From SIG454 sp045578465 (GTDB lineage: Bacteria; Bacillota; Clostridia; Monoglobales; Monoglobaceae): 64,000 nt of DNA. Positions 1 through 8,281 of the stretch are shown piece after piece. Position numbers and translations under genes: made by a program. The stretch lies in contig JAZNKJ010000009.1 of the NCBI GenBank assembly GCA_045578465.1, positions 1-64,000 on the forward strand, written 5' to 3'. The notes under the pieces are model-generated. The model saw only the letters and a program-made list of their open reading frames with translations, was not told the origin of the DNA and searched no databases. Numbering within the stretch: the stretch's first letter is position 1; each line of letters opens with the position of its first letter.

Positions 1-1
1 T

Positions 2-316
2 TTCAAAGTTCTTTTCAAAGAAGCGTCTGTTACTATCCTTTGCCGCCTTGTTCTGGCTCTGGTTAACGGAGTTCGTGTCTACTTTACCTATGACTTACAT
101 ATGTATCTGGCGGCAGTTTTAGGGGCGGCTCTTATGGCAACAGTTTTAATTGCCAAGGTTTTAGGATGTCTTCTTCCTATGGGGGCAAAGCTTCTCCATC
201 TTGACCCTGCTTTAATGGCAGGCCCATTGGTTACAACCATTACGGACACCTGCTCTGTGCTTTTATATTTCATAATCGCAAGCAGTATCGCTCCTTTATT
301 CGGAGTTGTTCTTTAA
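2..316 (+). CDS. mgtE: MgtE-type magnesium channel, C-terminal fragment
   Basis: This is the last ~104 codons of a gene that enters from the left edge. It is hydrophobic, with about three membrane segments. The motif DPALMAGPLVTTITD is the MgtE/SLC41 signature, and in characterised MgtE the Asp of DPA lines the Mg2+ pore. The visible part is therefore the inner-membrane channel domain; the cytosolic N and CBS domains, which sense Mg2+ in the family, lie outside the window. The TAA stop overlaps the stop of the convergent flippase gene by 3-4 bases. Family assignment is firm despite truncation. Confidence 0.88.
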   Translation, partial: FKVLFKEASVTILCRLVLALVNGVRVYFTYDLHMYLAAVLGAALMATVLIAKVLGCLLPMGAKLLHLDPALMAGPLVTTITDTCSVLLYFIIASSIAPLFGVVL

Positions 317-1641
317 ATTTTATAAATCTTAGGCATCCGCAAGGGTGCCTTTTTTATTGCAAAAATTATCCCCGCTTTCTTTTTTACCCGATTCATAGTA
401 AGATAGCAGGTCATAATGTTGCTTAAAAAAATCATAGCTATTATGGCGTTATTTCCAAAAGAAGGAAGGGCAAAATACACTGCCCCAAGGCGAAGCGCCG
501 AGTCAAAAAGGCCATATAACAAAAGCCGTGTCTGCTCCCCAAGGCCCACAAGGATTCCGTTTGACAAAGAATCAAGAATCATTACGGGACAAAGAATACA
601 AAGAGGCCTTATGTATCTTGCGCTGTCCTCGGTCCCGTATACCGCCACAGATATTTCCTCGCAAAAGAAGAAGAACGCCAAAAATATAATTCCTCCGCAA
701 ATGGAAGAAACCGCCCACACCTTTTTCACGGCTCTTCCCAGAGTCTTGTTCTTTTCCGCCTTTGAAATTTCAGGGATTAAAAACGCCATAAAAGAAGAAA
801 TCAGCGTCAGAGGAAAAACCAGCAAAGGCATGGCCATTCCGTGAATTAATCCGTATGTCCCAAGAGCTTTATCCGTGTCCATTCCATATCGTTTAAAACC
901 TCTCACTATCCATATATCCTCTGTCATCCGAAAAAACGAACTTCCCACCGCCCCTACCATAGTAGGCAGGGAAAGCCTCAGAATGGGAAGAAGCTGACTT
1001 TTTTGGCAAGGAAGCTTTTCCTTTTTGAGATTATACCTGATAAAAAGATATGAGCAGGAGGAAAGCTCCCCAATGGTAAGCCCCAAAAGGACTCCGGCGC
1101 AACCATATTCTGCGCCCAGAGAAAGTCCTTTTTTTAAAAAAAAGCTTATGGAGGTAACTTTTATTCCCTGCTCAATAAACTCAGAGGAGGCAGGGGTGAA
1201 AATCTGACCTTTTCCGTAAAAATACCCTTTAATGCAGGCGGAAACTCCCATAAAAATTGAAGCAGGGGCAATACACAAAAGGCCTAAGGCGCATCTTGAA
1301 TCTCCAAGATAAGAAACCGCTATGCTGTCTGCGAAGAAAAAAACGAAAGCGGTGCAAAAAAGGCCTATGCTCCCCGTTATGGTTACAGCGGTTTTGAGGG
1401 CACTTTCTCCCTCGCCTTGCTTCTCATCTGTTTTTATGGCAACAAGCCTTGAAACTGCTGCCCCCATGCCTGCTCCCGAAAGGCTTAAAATTATTCCGTA
1501 GGCACTCATAACCAAAGAAAAAACACCCATTCCTTCCTCTCCCAGCCTTGAAGACCAGAAGCTCCTGAAAGAAAAATCAATAGTTTTTGCAAGAACTCCC
1601 GATAAGGTAAGCATAAGCATACTTTTAAGTTTTCCCGTCAT
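313..1641 (-). CDS. SpoVB/MurJ-like polysaccharide flippase (MOP superfamily)
   Basis: A 442-residue polytopic membrane protein with about 12-14 hydrophobic segments and the N-terminal pattern of the oligosaccharidyl-lipid/polysaccharide exporter branch (KSMLMLTLSGVLAKTIDF, then a GMGVFSL-type second segment). Family members such as SpoVB and MurJ move lipid-linked cell-wall or exopolysaccharide precursors across the membrane; which substrate applies here cannot be told. I prefer the ATG at 1641 because the family usually begins close to the first membrane segment; an in-frame ATG at 1665 would add eight residues but has no ribosome binding site. It is monocistronic, convergent with mgtE and divergent from the VanW gene. 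Confidence 0.78.
   Translation of the reverse strand: MTGKLKSMLMLTLSGVLAKTIDFSFRSFWSSRLGEEGMGVFSLVMSAYGIILSLSGAGMGAAVSRLVAIKTDEKQGEGESALKTAVTITGSIGLFCTAFVFFFADSIAVSYLGDSRCALGLLCIAPASIFMGVSACIKGYFYGKGQIFTPASSEFIEQGIKVTSISFFLKKGLSLGAEYGCAGVLLGLTIGELSSCSYLFIRYNLKKEKLPCQKSQLLPILRLSLPTMVGAVGSSFFRMTEDIWIVRGFKRYGMDTDKALGTYGLIHGMAMPLLVFPLTLISSFMAFLIPEISKAEKNKTLGRAVKKVWAVSSICGGIIFLAFFFFCEEISVAVYGTEDSARYIRPLCILCPVMILDSLSNGILVGLGEQTRLLLYGLFDSALRLGAVYFALPSFGNNAIIAMIFLSNIMTCYLTMNRVKKKAGIIFAIKKAPLRMPKIYKI
331..355 (+). terminator. Rho-independent terminator of mgtE, inside the convergent gene
   Basis: An 8-bp stem (AGGCATCC / GGGTGCCT, one G-U pair) with a GCAA tetraloop is followed at once by a run of T on the plus strand. 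It starts 14 bases after the mgtE stop. These bases also encode the last residues of the convergent flippase gene, so one stretch serves as terminator on one strand and coding sequence on the other. Confidence 0.85.
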
Positions 1642-1717
1642 AAATCCACATCCCGATAAAATCACTTATTAAATTATATCGAAATTTCTTGTCCTATATG
1701 AAAATCAAAGATTTCTA

Positions 1718-1745
1718 TTGATTTTTATTTAGTTTGGTGTATAAT
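1718..1745 (+). promoter_or_regulatory. Sigma-A promoter for the VanW gene
   Basis: TTGATT at 1718-1723 and TATAAT at 1740-1745 are separated by 16 bases, about 40 bases before the start codon of the downstream gene. The flippase on the other strand starts about 80 bases away, so this is a divergent promoter region. Confidence 0.65.
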
Positions 1746-1784
1746 ATATATTAAGTTAGATTTTGAAAGGATGGCTTAAACAGA

Positions 1785-3476
1785 ATGAGCGAAAACCCAT
1801 CTAATAATCAGGAAAAATCTTCGGTTATAAACAAAAAGAAGCTTTCTCTTATTATTGTTTTAACCGTTTTAATATTGTGTGTCGCTTTTCTTTTTGCCTA
1901 TGCAGGAAGCTATGACAAGACCTACCCCAACACCTATGTTGACGGCGTCCTGGTAAGCGGTCTTTCCTATGGAGAGCTACTCGAAAAATGCGAAGAAATT
2001 TCTTCGACCTATTCTCTTCCTGAGAAAATCAACTTCTCTGCAAAAGGAAGCTTTCTCTCTGTTCCGTCAGAAGAAATTGATATCGCTTTCAGTCCTGAAA
2101 AAACCGCAAAAAGTGCTTTCGGGAACCGAGACGAGCAAGGCTTTTTTCAAAAATCTACCGCTTTTATAAAAAGCTTTTTTGGAGAAAACCAAGTCAGCAC
2201 CGGAGTTTCCTATAACAAAAAAGAGCTTGATTCTTTGATTTCCGACTTTGCAAAGGACTATGAAAAAGAGCCATCCAACGCCACTTATGAGGCGAAAGAC
2301 GGCAAGCTTATTCTTAAAAACGAGCATAACGGAATTAAGGTAAACAGAGCCGTTATTGAGGAAAAATTAGGTCATTATCTTAAAACCCGTCCAAAGGGCG
2401 CAATTGAGCTTACTTTTTCCGCAAGTCGCGGAGAGCCTTTTAATCTTGAAACTCTTTATAAAGAGCTTTCCGCTCCGCCAAAGGATGCTTATTATGACAG
2501 AGACAGCGAGGGAGAAATTATAATTGTTCCCGATAAGCCACAGGTTTCCATAAGCAAAGAGGTTTTAAGACAGGCCCTTTCCGAAAAAGAGGAAGAAGTC
2601 AGCATTGATGCAGAAATTGTTCCTGCAAAGGTAACCAAAGAAGACCTTGAAAAAGCCCTTTTCAGCGGAGTTATGGGAAGCTGGACCAGTTATTTTACTG
2701 CTACAAACTATTCCCGCTCTGCAAATGTTGCCCTTTCCGCATCCCGTATTGACGGAGTTACCTTGCTCCCGGGAGAGACCTTCTCTTACGACAAAACAGT
2801 TGGCCCAAGAACAAGCGAAAACGGCTTTAAAGTCGCAGGGGTTTATATAAACAACAAAGTCGAGCAGGGGCTTGGCGGTGGTGTTTGCCAGACCTCATCA
2901 ACTCTTTATAGTGCAGTTTTATATGCAAATCTTGAAATCGTGGAAAGAGTTTCCCATTCTCTGCCCGTAAGCTATATGCCTCCGGGACAGGACGCAACAA
3001 TTGCTGAGGGCGCTATTGATTTTGTGTTTAAGAACAACACCGACCACCCGATTAAAATTTCCGCAACCATTCGTGGTGGAAGTATAAGGTGTGATATTGT
3101 CGGAACTCCCACCCCGGGACAAAAAGTTACTGTTTCAAACACCATAACAAAGGTTTTTGAGCCATCAACCGAAGTGGAAGAAGATGAAACCGTTCCGGTT
3201 GGATATAAGAAAACAACCTCGGGAGAAAAAGGCTATGCCGTTTCCTCCGTAAGAATTGTTTATCAGGACGGCAAAGAGGTTGCAAGGGAAAATCTCACAA
3301 AGAGCCTCTACCATGCAACCCCGAACATCGTTTTGGTAAATCCATCTGATAAGGATACTCCCCCTGAAAATCTTCTGGAATTTTCCGCATCTGCCAATGC
3401 CGTTCCATCGGAAGAGGAGATAAATGAAGAAGAAATTCTACCCGAAGAGGAAGAAAAGGAAATTGTTGAAGTATAA
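1785..3476 (+). CDS. VanW family membrane-anchored protein with G5-like C-terminus
   Basis: 563 residues. A short cytoplasmic N-terminus (SENPSNNQEKSS) is followed by one membrane segment at about 22-42, placing the rest outside the cell. Residues ~80-270 look like YoaR/peptidoglycan-binding-type repeats. Residues ~300-445 are the VanW domain, with the LLPGETFSYDKTVGPR and LGGGVCQTSSTLY motifs. After ~450 there is a G5-like segment (TVPVGYKKTTSGEKGYA, then a QDGKEVARE turn) and an acidic tail rich in Glu. VanW domains occur with vancomycin-resistance clusters and in many envelope proteins, but their biochemical role is unknown. No van genes surround it, so resistance should not be inferred. 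Confidence 0.85.
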   Translation: MSENPSNNQEKSSVINKKKLSLIIVLTVLILCVAFLFAYAGSYDKTYPNTYVDGVLVSGLSYGELLEKCEEISSTYSLPEKINFSAKGSFLSVPSEEIDIAFSPEKTAKSAFGNRDEQGFFQKSTAFIKSFFGENQVSTGVSYNKKELDSLISDFAKDYEKEPSNATYEAKDGKLILKNEHNGIKVNRAVIEEKLGHYLKTRPKGAIELTFSASRGEPFNLETLYKELSAPPKDAYYDRDSEGEIIIVPDKPQVSISKEVLRQALSEKEEEVSIDAEIVPAKVTKEDLEKALFSGVMGSWTSYFTATNYSRSANVALSASRIDGVTLLPGETFSYDKTVGPRTSENGFKVAGVYINNKVEQGLGGGVCQTSSTLYSAVLYANLEIVERVSHSLPVSYMPPGQDATIAEGAIDFVFKNNTDHPIKISATIRGGSIRCDIVGTPTPGQKVTVSNTITKVFEPSTEVEEDETVPVGYKKTTSGEKGYAVSSVRIVYQDGKEVARENLTKSLYHATPNIVLVNPSDKDTPPENLLEFSASANAVPSEEEINEEEILPEEEEKEIVEV

Positions 3477-3482
3477 AACAAA

Positions 3483-3512
3483 AAGGACTTTGCTTTTGCA
3501 AAGTCCTTATTA
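3483..3512. terminator. Bidirectional terminator between converging genes
   Basis: An 11-bp perfect stem (AAGGACTTTGC / GCAAAGTCCTT) with a TTTT loop sits between the ends of the VanW gene and the sugar kinase gene. The minus-strand reading has the better U-run, so it should end both transcripts. Confidence 0.82.
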
Positions 3513-3523
3513 TTTTTATGATA

Positions 3524-4621
3524 TTATCTTTGAACTCTTGCGCCTGCGCCACCCATAATAGCTTCAACTTCTTTCTTGTTAGCCATTGTGGTATCGCCAG
3601 GTGTTGTCATAGCAAGTGCGCCGTGAGCTGCACCGTAGTTTACAGCAAGCTCAGGGTCATCTGTTGTCATAAGACCGTAGATTAAGCCTGATGCGAAGGA
3701 GTCTCCGCCGCCAACTCTGTCCATAATTTCAAGACCTTTGTAATCTTTTGCCTTATAAACAGTTCCGCCTGCATAGCAGATCGCGCTCCAATCGTTAACT
3801 GTTGCAGTTTTAACCTCACGGAGAGTTGTCGCAATAACCTTAAAGTTAGGATACTGACGAGCCGCCTCAGCAATCATCTTCTTATATCCGTCAAGGTTAA
3901 GCTCCTTTAAGTTTTCGTCATTTCCCTCAACTTGAAGACCAAGGCAAGCTGTGAAATCTTCTTCGTTACCAATCATAACATCAACATATTTTGCGATTTC
4001 TTTGTTTACTTCCTGGGCTTTTTCAAGTCCGCCGATTGCGCTCCACATACAAGGACGGTAGTTAAGGTCATAAGAAACGATTGTGCCGTATTTTTTAGCA
4101 GCCTTAACCGCTGCGATAACAGTTTCGCAGGACTGCTCGGAAAGAGCCGCATAGATACCGCCTGTATGCAACCATCTTACGCCAAGTGTTCCGAAAATAT
4201 AGTCAAAATCAAAATCCTGTGGAGTTGCCTTTGAAATAGCTGTGTTTGCTCTGTCGGAACAGCCAACCGCACCACGAATACCATAACCTCTTTCTGTAAA
4301 GTTAAGACCGTTACGGCAAATTCTTCCGATGCCGTCTGTCTTCATCCATTTGATTAAGGATGTATCAACTCCGCCCTGTTCAATGAAGTCTTCCATAAGG
4401 TATCCAACTTCATTTTCAGCAAAAGCAGTTATTACAGCAGTGTTCATTCTGAAACATTTATGAAGACCACGGATAACATTATATTCTCCGCCACCTTCCC
4501 AAGCACGGAAGCTTCTTGCAGTTCTGATTCTGCCTTCGCCCGGGTCAAGTCTAAGCATAACCTCGCCCAAAGACACCGCGTCAAATTTACATTCGCTTTT
4601 TTCTCTTAATTTTAAGTCCAT
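3524..4621 (-). CDS. kdgK: PfkB-family sugar kinase, probable 2-keto-3-deoxygluconate kinase
   Basis: 365 residues of the ribokinase/PfkB fold. The N-terminal GEVMLRLDP strand, the glycine-rich WEGGGEYNV substrate region and the C-terminal DRVGGGDSFASG anion hole with the catalytic Asp are all present; the usual GAGD is GGGD here. Its closest resemblance is to KDG kinases, which make KDPG from 2-keto-3-deoxygluconate for uronate or pectin breakdown, but substrate cannot be fixed by motif alone and no aldolase or uronate gene is adjacent. AAGGAGA lies 8 bases before the ATG. It has its own consensus promoter, so it is monocistronic. Confidence 0.72.
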   Translation of the reverse strand: MDLKLREKSECKFDAVSLGEVMLRLDPGEGRIRTARSFRAWEGGGEYNVIRGLHKCFRMNTAVITAFAENEVGYLMEDFIEQGGVDTSLIKWMKTDGIGRICRNGLNFTERGYGIRGAVGCSDRANTAISKATPQDFDFDYIFGTLGVRWLHTGGIYAALSEQSCETVIAAVKAAKKYGTIVSYDLNYRPCMWSAIGGLEKAQEVNKEIAKYVDVMIGNEEDFTACLGLQVEGNDENLKELNLDGYKKMIAEAARQYPNFKVIATTLREVKTATVNDWSAICYAGGTVYKAKDYKGLEIMDRVGGGDSFASGLIYGLMTTDDPELAVNYGAAHGALAMTTPGDTTMANKKEVEAIMGGAGARVQR

Positions 4622-4674
4622 ATTCCTAATCTCCTTTATCTAAAAGAATTTTGTTTCCCAAAAATTACATTATA

Positions 4675-4703
4675 ATTATACCCCCTATCCCTTTTCGTGT
4701 CAA
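4675..4703 (-). promoter_or_regulatory. Consensus sigma-A promoter for the sugar kinase
   Basis: On the minus strand TTGACA (4703-4698) and TATAAT (4680-4675) are exactly 17 bases apart, about 55 bases upstream of the kinase ATG. It perfectly matches the vegetative consensus. Confidence 0.8.
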
Positions 4704-4725
4704 TAGAATATTCCAAAAATAAAAA

Positions 4726-4751
4726 GCAGAAACGACTTTTCTCGTTTCCGC
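4726..4751 (-). terminator. Terminator after holA
   Basis: Minus-strand stem GCGGAAACGA / TCGTTTCTGC (one G-U) with a 6-base loop, then TTTTTATTTTT. It lies just past the holA stop and before the kinase promoter, separating the two units. Confidence 0.82.
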
Positions 4752-4760
4752 TTTTATTTC

Positions 4761-5768
4761 TTATTTTACTAAATCCGCAATTAAAAGTTGAAGAGCGATC
4801 TCCTTATCCATAAGCCCCGTCTTTGCTTTGAGGTCATAAGAAAGGGCGCTTTTAACCATTCTTCTTAAATATTTTTCCCCAAAGCGTTTACTCTGGGAAA
4901 TAGTTTTCTTAATAAGCCACTCCTGAGGAAGACACTCTAAATATTTCCCCATTTCCATTGGGGGAACGCCTTCGGAGGAAAGCATCTTCGCTGCCAAAAG
5001 GTCGGAAAGCTTTGAGGAAATTGCGCTTATTATTGCAATCGGCTCTGTCTTGTGTTCCAGAAGCTCGCGATATGCCTCCATAGCCTTTTGCGGCTCGTTA
5101 TTTATAATATTATCAATCAAATCATAAATGGCAACATCCAGAGATTTTAAAACAACTTTTTCCACATCCTCTGCCGTAACCTTTGTCCGCTCTCCCATAT
5201 AGGAAATGAGCTTTAAATATTCCTGATGAATATTCCCGAGATTTCCTCCGCAACGCTTGACTATTGCAGTAACCTCTTTGGGATAAATACTTTTTTCTTC
5301 TTTCTCGAAAAGTTTTTCAAGCCATTTTTCAACCTGAGCCTGTGGCATAAAATCAAACCTTATTATCCCGCCAAGCTCCTCGATAAACCTTATATTGTTT
5401 TCTTTTTTCTTTTCAAAACCGTCCTCAGCGATAATCATACACAAATGCTCGGGGACATCCTTTAAAAATTCCTTGATTTCCTGGAACTCTCTTGATTTAG
5501 CATTGTTTAAAAAGCCCGTATTTTTAAGGATTATAAGCTTTCTGTCTGCCATAACGGGGAAAGCTACTGCGCTTGCTAAAATATCGCTTATGTCGTTATC
5601 TTTTCCGTTATAGAGGGCAAAGTTGAAATCCTCAAAAGATGGGTCAACAAGTTTTTTCTTGATGGTTTTAAGACGGCTTTCAAGTAAAAACTGCTCGTCC
5701 CCATAAAGAAAATAGACATTTTTCAGCTCATTTGACGAAATCTGCTTGTCAAAATCTCTAAGTTCCAT
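4761..5768 (-). CDS. holA: DNA polymerase III subunit delta
   Basis: 335 residues of the HolA clamp-loader wrench subunit, which opens the DnaN ring for loading on primed DNA. Family features include VYFLYGDEQFLLESRLK at the N-terminus (degenerate AAA+ P-loop region), the NFALYNG segment, and the C-terminal collar helices ending LQLLIADLV. The ATG at 5768 is chosen because GGAGG lies 5 bases before it; an in-frame TTG at 5780 is itself part of that ribosome binding site and is not a credible start. The upstream gene's terminator abuts this RBS, so expression must come from a promoter within or read-through from the hydrolase gene. Confidence 0.9.
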   Translation of the reverse strand: MELRDFDKQISSNELKNVYFLYGDEQFLLESRLKTIKKKLVDPSFEDFNFALYNGKDNDISDILASAVAFPVMADRKLIILKNTGFLNNAKSREFQEIKEFLKDVPEHLCMIIAEDGFEKKKENNIRFIEELGGIIRFDFMPQAQVEKWLEKLFEKEEKSIYPKEVTAIVKRCGGNLGNIHQEYLKLISYMGERTKVTAEDVEKVVLKSLDVAIYDLIDNIINNEPQKAMEAYRELLEHKTEPIAIISAISSKLSDLLAAKMLSSEGVPPMEMGKYLECLPQEWLIKKTISQSKRFGEKYLRRMVKSALSYDLKAKTGLMDKEIALQLLIADLVK

Positions 5769-5778
5769 TTCTTCCTCC

Positions 5779-5803
5779 AAAAAAAGCGCCTTTTCGGCGC
5801 TTT
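5779..5803 (-). terminator. Terminator of the NlpC/P60 gene, touching the holA RBS
   Basis: Minus-strand stem AAAGCGCC / GGCGCTTT with a GAAAA loop and a following run of T. The U-run ends at the GGAGG Shine-Dalgarno of holA (5773-5777), leaving no room for a separate holA promoter downstream of it. Confidence 0.8.
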
Positions 5804-5806
5804 ATT

Positions 5807-6487
5807 TTAATAGAAAATTCTTCTGCAATGTTTGCCTCGGGCACCGTAGTTGCCTGAAACAACGCTTTCATATTTGATAACATCCCCTGTCTGAGGAGAG
5901 TGAATCATCATTCCGTTTCCCGCATATATACCAACATGGCTTATATACCCGGAAGAATTATAAAAACCGATAATATCTCCAACTTGGAGAGCGCTTGGGT
6001 CAACCCAGATTCCATTTGACATCTGGTCTGCCGCAACACGATTTAATGTAACCCCCATCTGAGCGTAAACATATTTTACGAACCCACTGCAATCAAAGCC
6101 TGTCTGAGGGGAGTTTCCGCCATAACGGTATGGAAGACCAAGATACTTCTTGGCAATTTCAAGGACAGCTTGTCCCTTTGTCTGAGTGCTTGCCTCTCTT
6201 GCAGGGAGAGCACCTTCAACAATCTTTATGTAGTCAAGAGAAACATATCCGCTTACGCCTTCATAGGTTGTGATATTCGCCCAGCCCGGCTGTGTCCAGT
6301 TAACCGTTACATTCGTTCCGAAAGGAAGCTGAGTCAAAATCTGAGAATCAGTGCTGTTTAAAGCTCTGACATTCAAAAGAGAAGCAGTTATTGTTCCATA
6401 AAACCCCGACGCAGAAACAGCGAGAGGGGCGCTCATTGACAAGATGAGCACTAATATAATAAAAATACTTAATATTTTATTCTTCAT
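5807..6487 (-). CDS. Secreted SH3b-NlpC/P60 peptidoglycan endopeptidase
   Basis: 226 residues. A signal peptide (MKNKILSIFIILVLIL, cleavage after VSASG or nearby) is followed by one bacterial SH3 domain at ~30-92 with the NVRA and GYVSLDYI motifs, and an NlpC/P60 domain at ~110-226. The catalytic Cys is in the FDCSGFVKYVY motif, the His in ISHVGIYAGN, and a third polar His in MMIHSP. Such enzymes cleave D-Glu-DAP or related bonds in cell-wall stem peptides outside the cell. The ATG at 6487 follows GGAGG; the in-frame TTG at 6499 overlaps the RBS. A perfect promoter precedes it. Confidence 0.9.
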   Translation of the reverse strand: MKNKILSIFIILVLILSMSAPLAVSASGFYGTITASLLNVRALNSTDSQILTQLPFGTNVTVNWTQPGWANITTYEGVSGYVSLDYIKIVEGALPAREASTQTKGQAVLEIAKKYLGLPYRYGGNSPQTGFDCSGFVKYVYAQMGVTLNRVAADQMSNGIWVDPSALQVGDIIGFYNSSGYISHVGIYAGNGMMIHSPQTGDVIKYESVVSGNYGARGKHCRRIFY

Positions 6488-6555
6488 CAGAACCTCCAAA
6501 AAAGTTAAAACCTAATGCCAAAGGTCATCTCCTTCATAAAATATTTACCTTGCTT

Positions 6556-6584
6556 ATTATACCATTTTTTCGTCCCTTTGTCAA
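6556..6584 (-). promoter_or_regulatory. Consensus sigma-A promoter for the NlpC/P60 gene
   Basis: TTGACA (6584-6579) and TATAAT (6561-6556) on the minus strand with a 17-base spacer, about 70 bases upstream of the start codon. Confidence 0.8.
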
Positions 6585-6628
6585 ATTTTTTGCCCTGATT
6601 TTGTGTTTCCAACAGAACTAAAACATAG

Positions 6629-6652
6629 AAAACCCCGCTACCACAGGGGTTT
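6629..6652 (-). terminator. Weak terminator after the rubredoxin fusion gene
   Basis: A stem AAACCCC / GGGGTTTT with a 9-base loop and only four T afterwards on the minus strand, just beyond the stop at 6670. The short U-run makes it a modest terminator. Confidence 0.5.
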
Positions 6653-6669
6653 GCGAGGTTTAAAAATTT

Positions 6670-7269
6670 TTAAAGTTTTTCGAAATCTTCTGCCCCGTGT
6701 TTGCATAAAGGACAGATAAAATCAGCAGGAAGAGGCTCTCCCTCATAGACATATCCGCAGATTTTGCAGACATACCCTTTTTTCTTTTCAGCCTCAGGCT
6801 TTGGCTTGATATTCGCAAAATAATAATCATAGGTTACGGATTTTTCATCGCTTAAAATCTTTGCCTCTGTTACCTTTGCGACAAAAATCGAGTGAGTATC
6901 GCAGTCAATTATCTGTTCAACCTCTCCTGAGATTACTGCATTTGCAACTCCGCCGATATAGGCAAGACCGTTTTCCGTCCGAAGTGGCTCGCCTGCAAAC
7001 TTTTCATTATCTTTTCCGCTTTGGAAACCGAAATGCTTAAAAATTTCAAAGGGAGCGCTCTCTGTCAAAGTGCAGACATTGAACTTTTTGGTTTTAACAA
7101 TCATATCGTGGGTATAGTTCCCCTTATTTAAAGCAACACTTATACGGTTTGGGGCGTTTGTTACCTGCTGAGCCGTATTTATAATACATCCGTTATCCTT
7201 TTCTCCGTCTCTGGCGGTTAAAACGAAAAGGCCGTATGAAATTTTAAATAGCGCATTATTATCTACCAT
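6670..7269 (-). CDS. hrb: Flavin reductase-rubredoxin fusion (high-molecular-weight rubredoxin)
   Basis: 199 residues. Residues 1-155 are a flavin reductase-like FMN-binding domain (ISYGLFVLTARDG, NCIINTAQQV-type and VALNKGNYTHDMI motifs). Residues ~163-199 are rubredoxin with both CxxC pairs (VCKICGYVY and CPLCKHG) that hold one Fe. This two-domain form is the Hrb protein known from acetogens and clostridia, where it passes electrons from NAD(P)H to flavodiiron proteins that reduce O2 or NO. It is the last gene of the gyrA-thyA-folA run, 12 bases after the dehydrogenase. No flavodiiron gene is nearby. Confidence 0.85.
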   Translation of the reverse strand: MVDNNALFKISYGLFVLTARDGEKDNGCIINTAQQVTNAPNRISVALNKGNYTHDMIVKTKKFNVCTLTESAPFEIFKHFGFQSGKDNEKFAGEPLRTENGLAYIGGVANAVISGEVEQIIDCDTHSIFVAKVTEAKILSDEKSVTYDYYFANIKPKPEAEKKKGYVCKICGYVYEGEPLPADFICPLCKHGAEDFEKL

Positions 7270-7281
7270 TTTTCTTTCCTC

Positions 7282-8229
7282 CTATAAGTTAACCACATTT
7301 GTGGGGTGCCCCTCTATGTAGTTTCTAAGATTAGAACTTGCCACAGCCACAACCCGATTTCTCGTTTCCATAGGTGCCCAGGCAATATGAGGGGTTATCA
7401 TTATATTTTTCGCTTCGGGAAGAGTTGAGCTTATGTTCATAGGCTCTTCCTCTAAAACATCAATCCCTGCCCCTGCGATAATTTCTTCGTTTAAGGCACG
7501 GATAAGGTCCTCTTCAACCATAACTCCGCCTCTTGCGGTGTTTATAAAGAGGGCGTCGCTCCTCATTTTCTTAAACATTTCATAGTTAAACATTTTCTCA
7601 GAGTCGCGATTTAACGGACAATGAACAGTTACGATATGGCTGTTTTTTATAAGCTCATCAAGGCTTACAAAAGAAACCCCCTCCACATCCCTTTTTGTTC
7701 TTGCGTAGGCTAAAACATTCATTGAAAAGGCCTTTGCGATTTTTGCAACTTCCTGGCCGATTTTCCCGAAACCGACAATTCCTATGGTTTTGTCTTTAAG
7801 CTCGGAAAGAGGGAAAACGAAAGGAGAAAAGGTCTCGCTCTTTTTCCAGCCACCCTCTTTGACAAAGTCTGTATATTCAGAAACTCTGTTATAATAATTC
7901 AAAATAAAAGCGAAAGTGTGTTGAGCCACCGCCTCTGTTGAATATGACCCTGCGTTGCAAACGGTTATGCCGTTTTCCTTGCAATACTCCGTGTCTATAT
8001 TATTATACCCCGTTGCGAAAAGTCCTATATACTTAACTTTTGTTCCTTTTAGATTTTCCTCATTTAAAACAGTTTTGTTGCAAAGGACTGCATCGGCATC
8101 TAAAATACGCTCGTGAATTTTATCTTTTGGAGTGAGGTTATATTTAACCACTTCCCCAAGGGCATCAAAAGGAGATAAATCAAGGTCGCCTTGTGTTATT
8201 GTCTGGCAATCTGTCATAACTATTTTCAT
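7282..8229 (-). CDS. NAD-dependent D-2-hydroxyacid dehydrogenase
   Basis: 315 residues of the D-isomer 2-hydroxyacid dehydrogenase family. The Rossmann motif GIVGFGKIG is at ~145-153, the catalytic Arg lies in NTARGG, the Glu in VLEEEP and the His in TPHIAWAP. Members reduce 2-keto acids such as hydroxypyruvate, pyruvate or phosphonopyruvate; the substrate is uncertain, though the overall pattern resembles glycerate dehydrogenase/hydroxypyruvate reductase. It lies between folA and the rubredoxin fusion with short gaps, so it is probably co-transcribed. AAGGAG occurs in front of the ATG. Confidence 0.8.
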   Translation of the reverse strand: MKIVMTDCQTITQGDLDLSPFDALGEVVKYNLTPKDKIHERILDADAVLCNKTVLNEENLKGTKVKYIGLFATGYNNIDTEYCKENGITVCNAGSYSTEAVAQHTFAFILNYYNRVSEYTDFVKEGGWKKSETFSPFVFPLSELKDKTIGIVGFGKIGQEVAKIAKAFSMNVLAYARTKRDVEGVSFVSLDELIKNSHIVTVHCPLNRDSEKMFNYEMFKKMRSDALFINTARGGVMVEEDLIRALNEEIIAGAGIDVLEEEPMNISSTLPEAKNIMITPHIAWAPMETRNRVVAVASSNLRNYIEGHPTNVVNL

Positions 8230-8281
8230 TTTCTTCGCTCCTTTCCTTTTCTAAATGCCCCGCAAAATGCAGGGCATCAGA

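Noticed and set aside
1785..3476. Vancomycin-resistance gene (vanW)
   Set aside because: VanW-domain proteins are widespread envelope proteins and no vanHAX, vanY or sensor genes are near.
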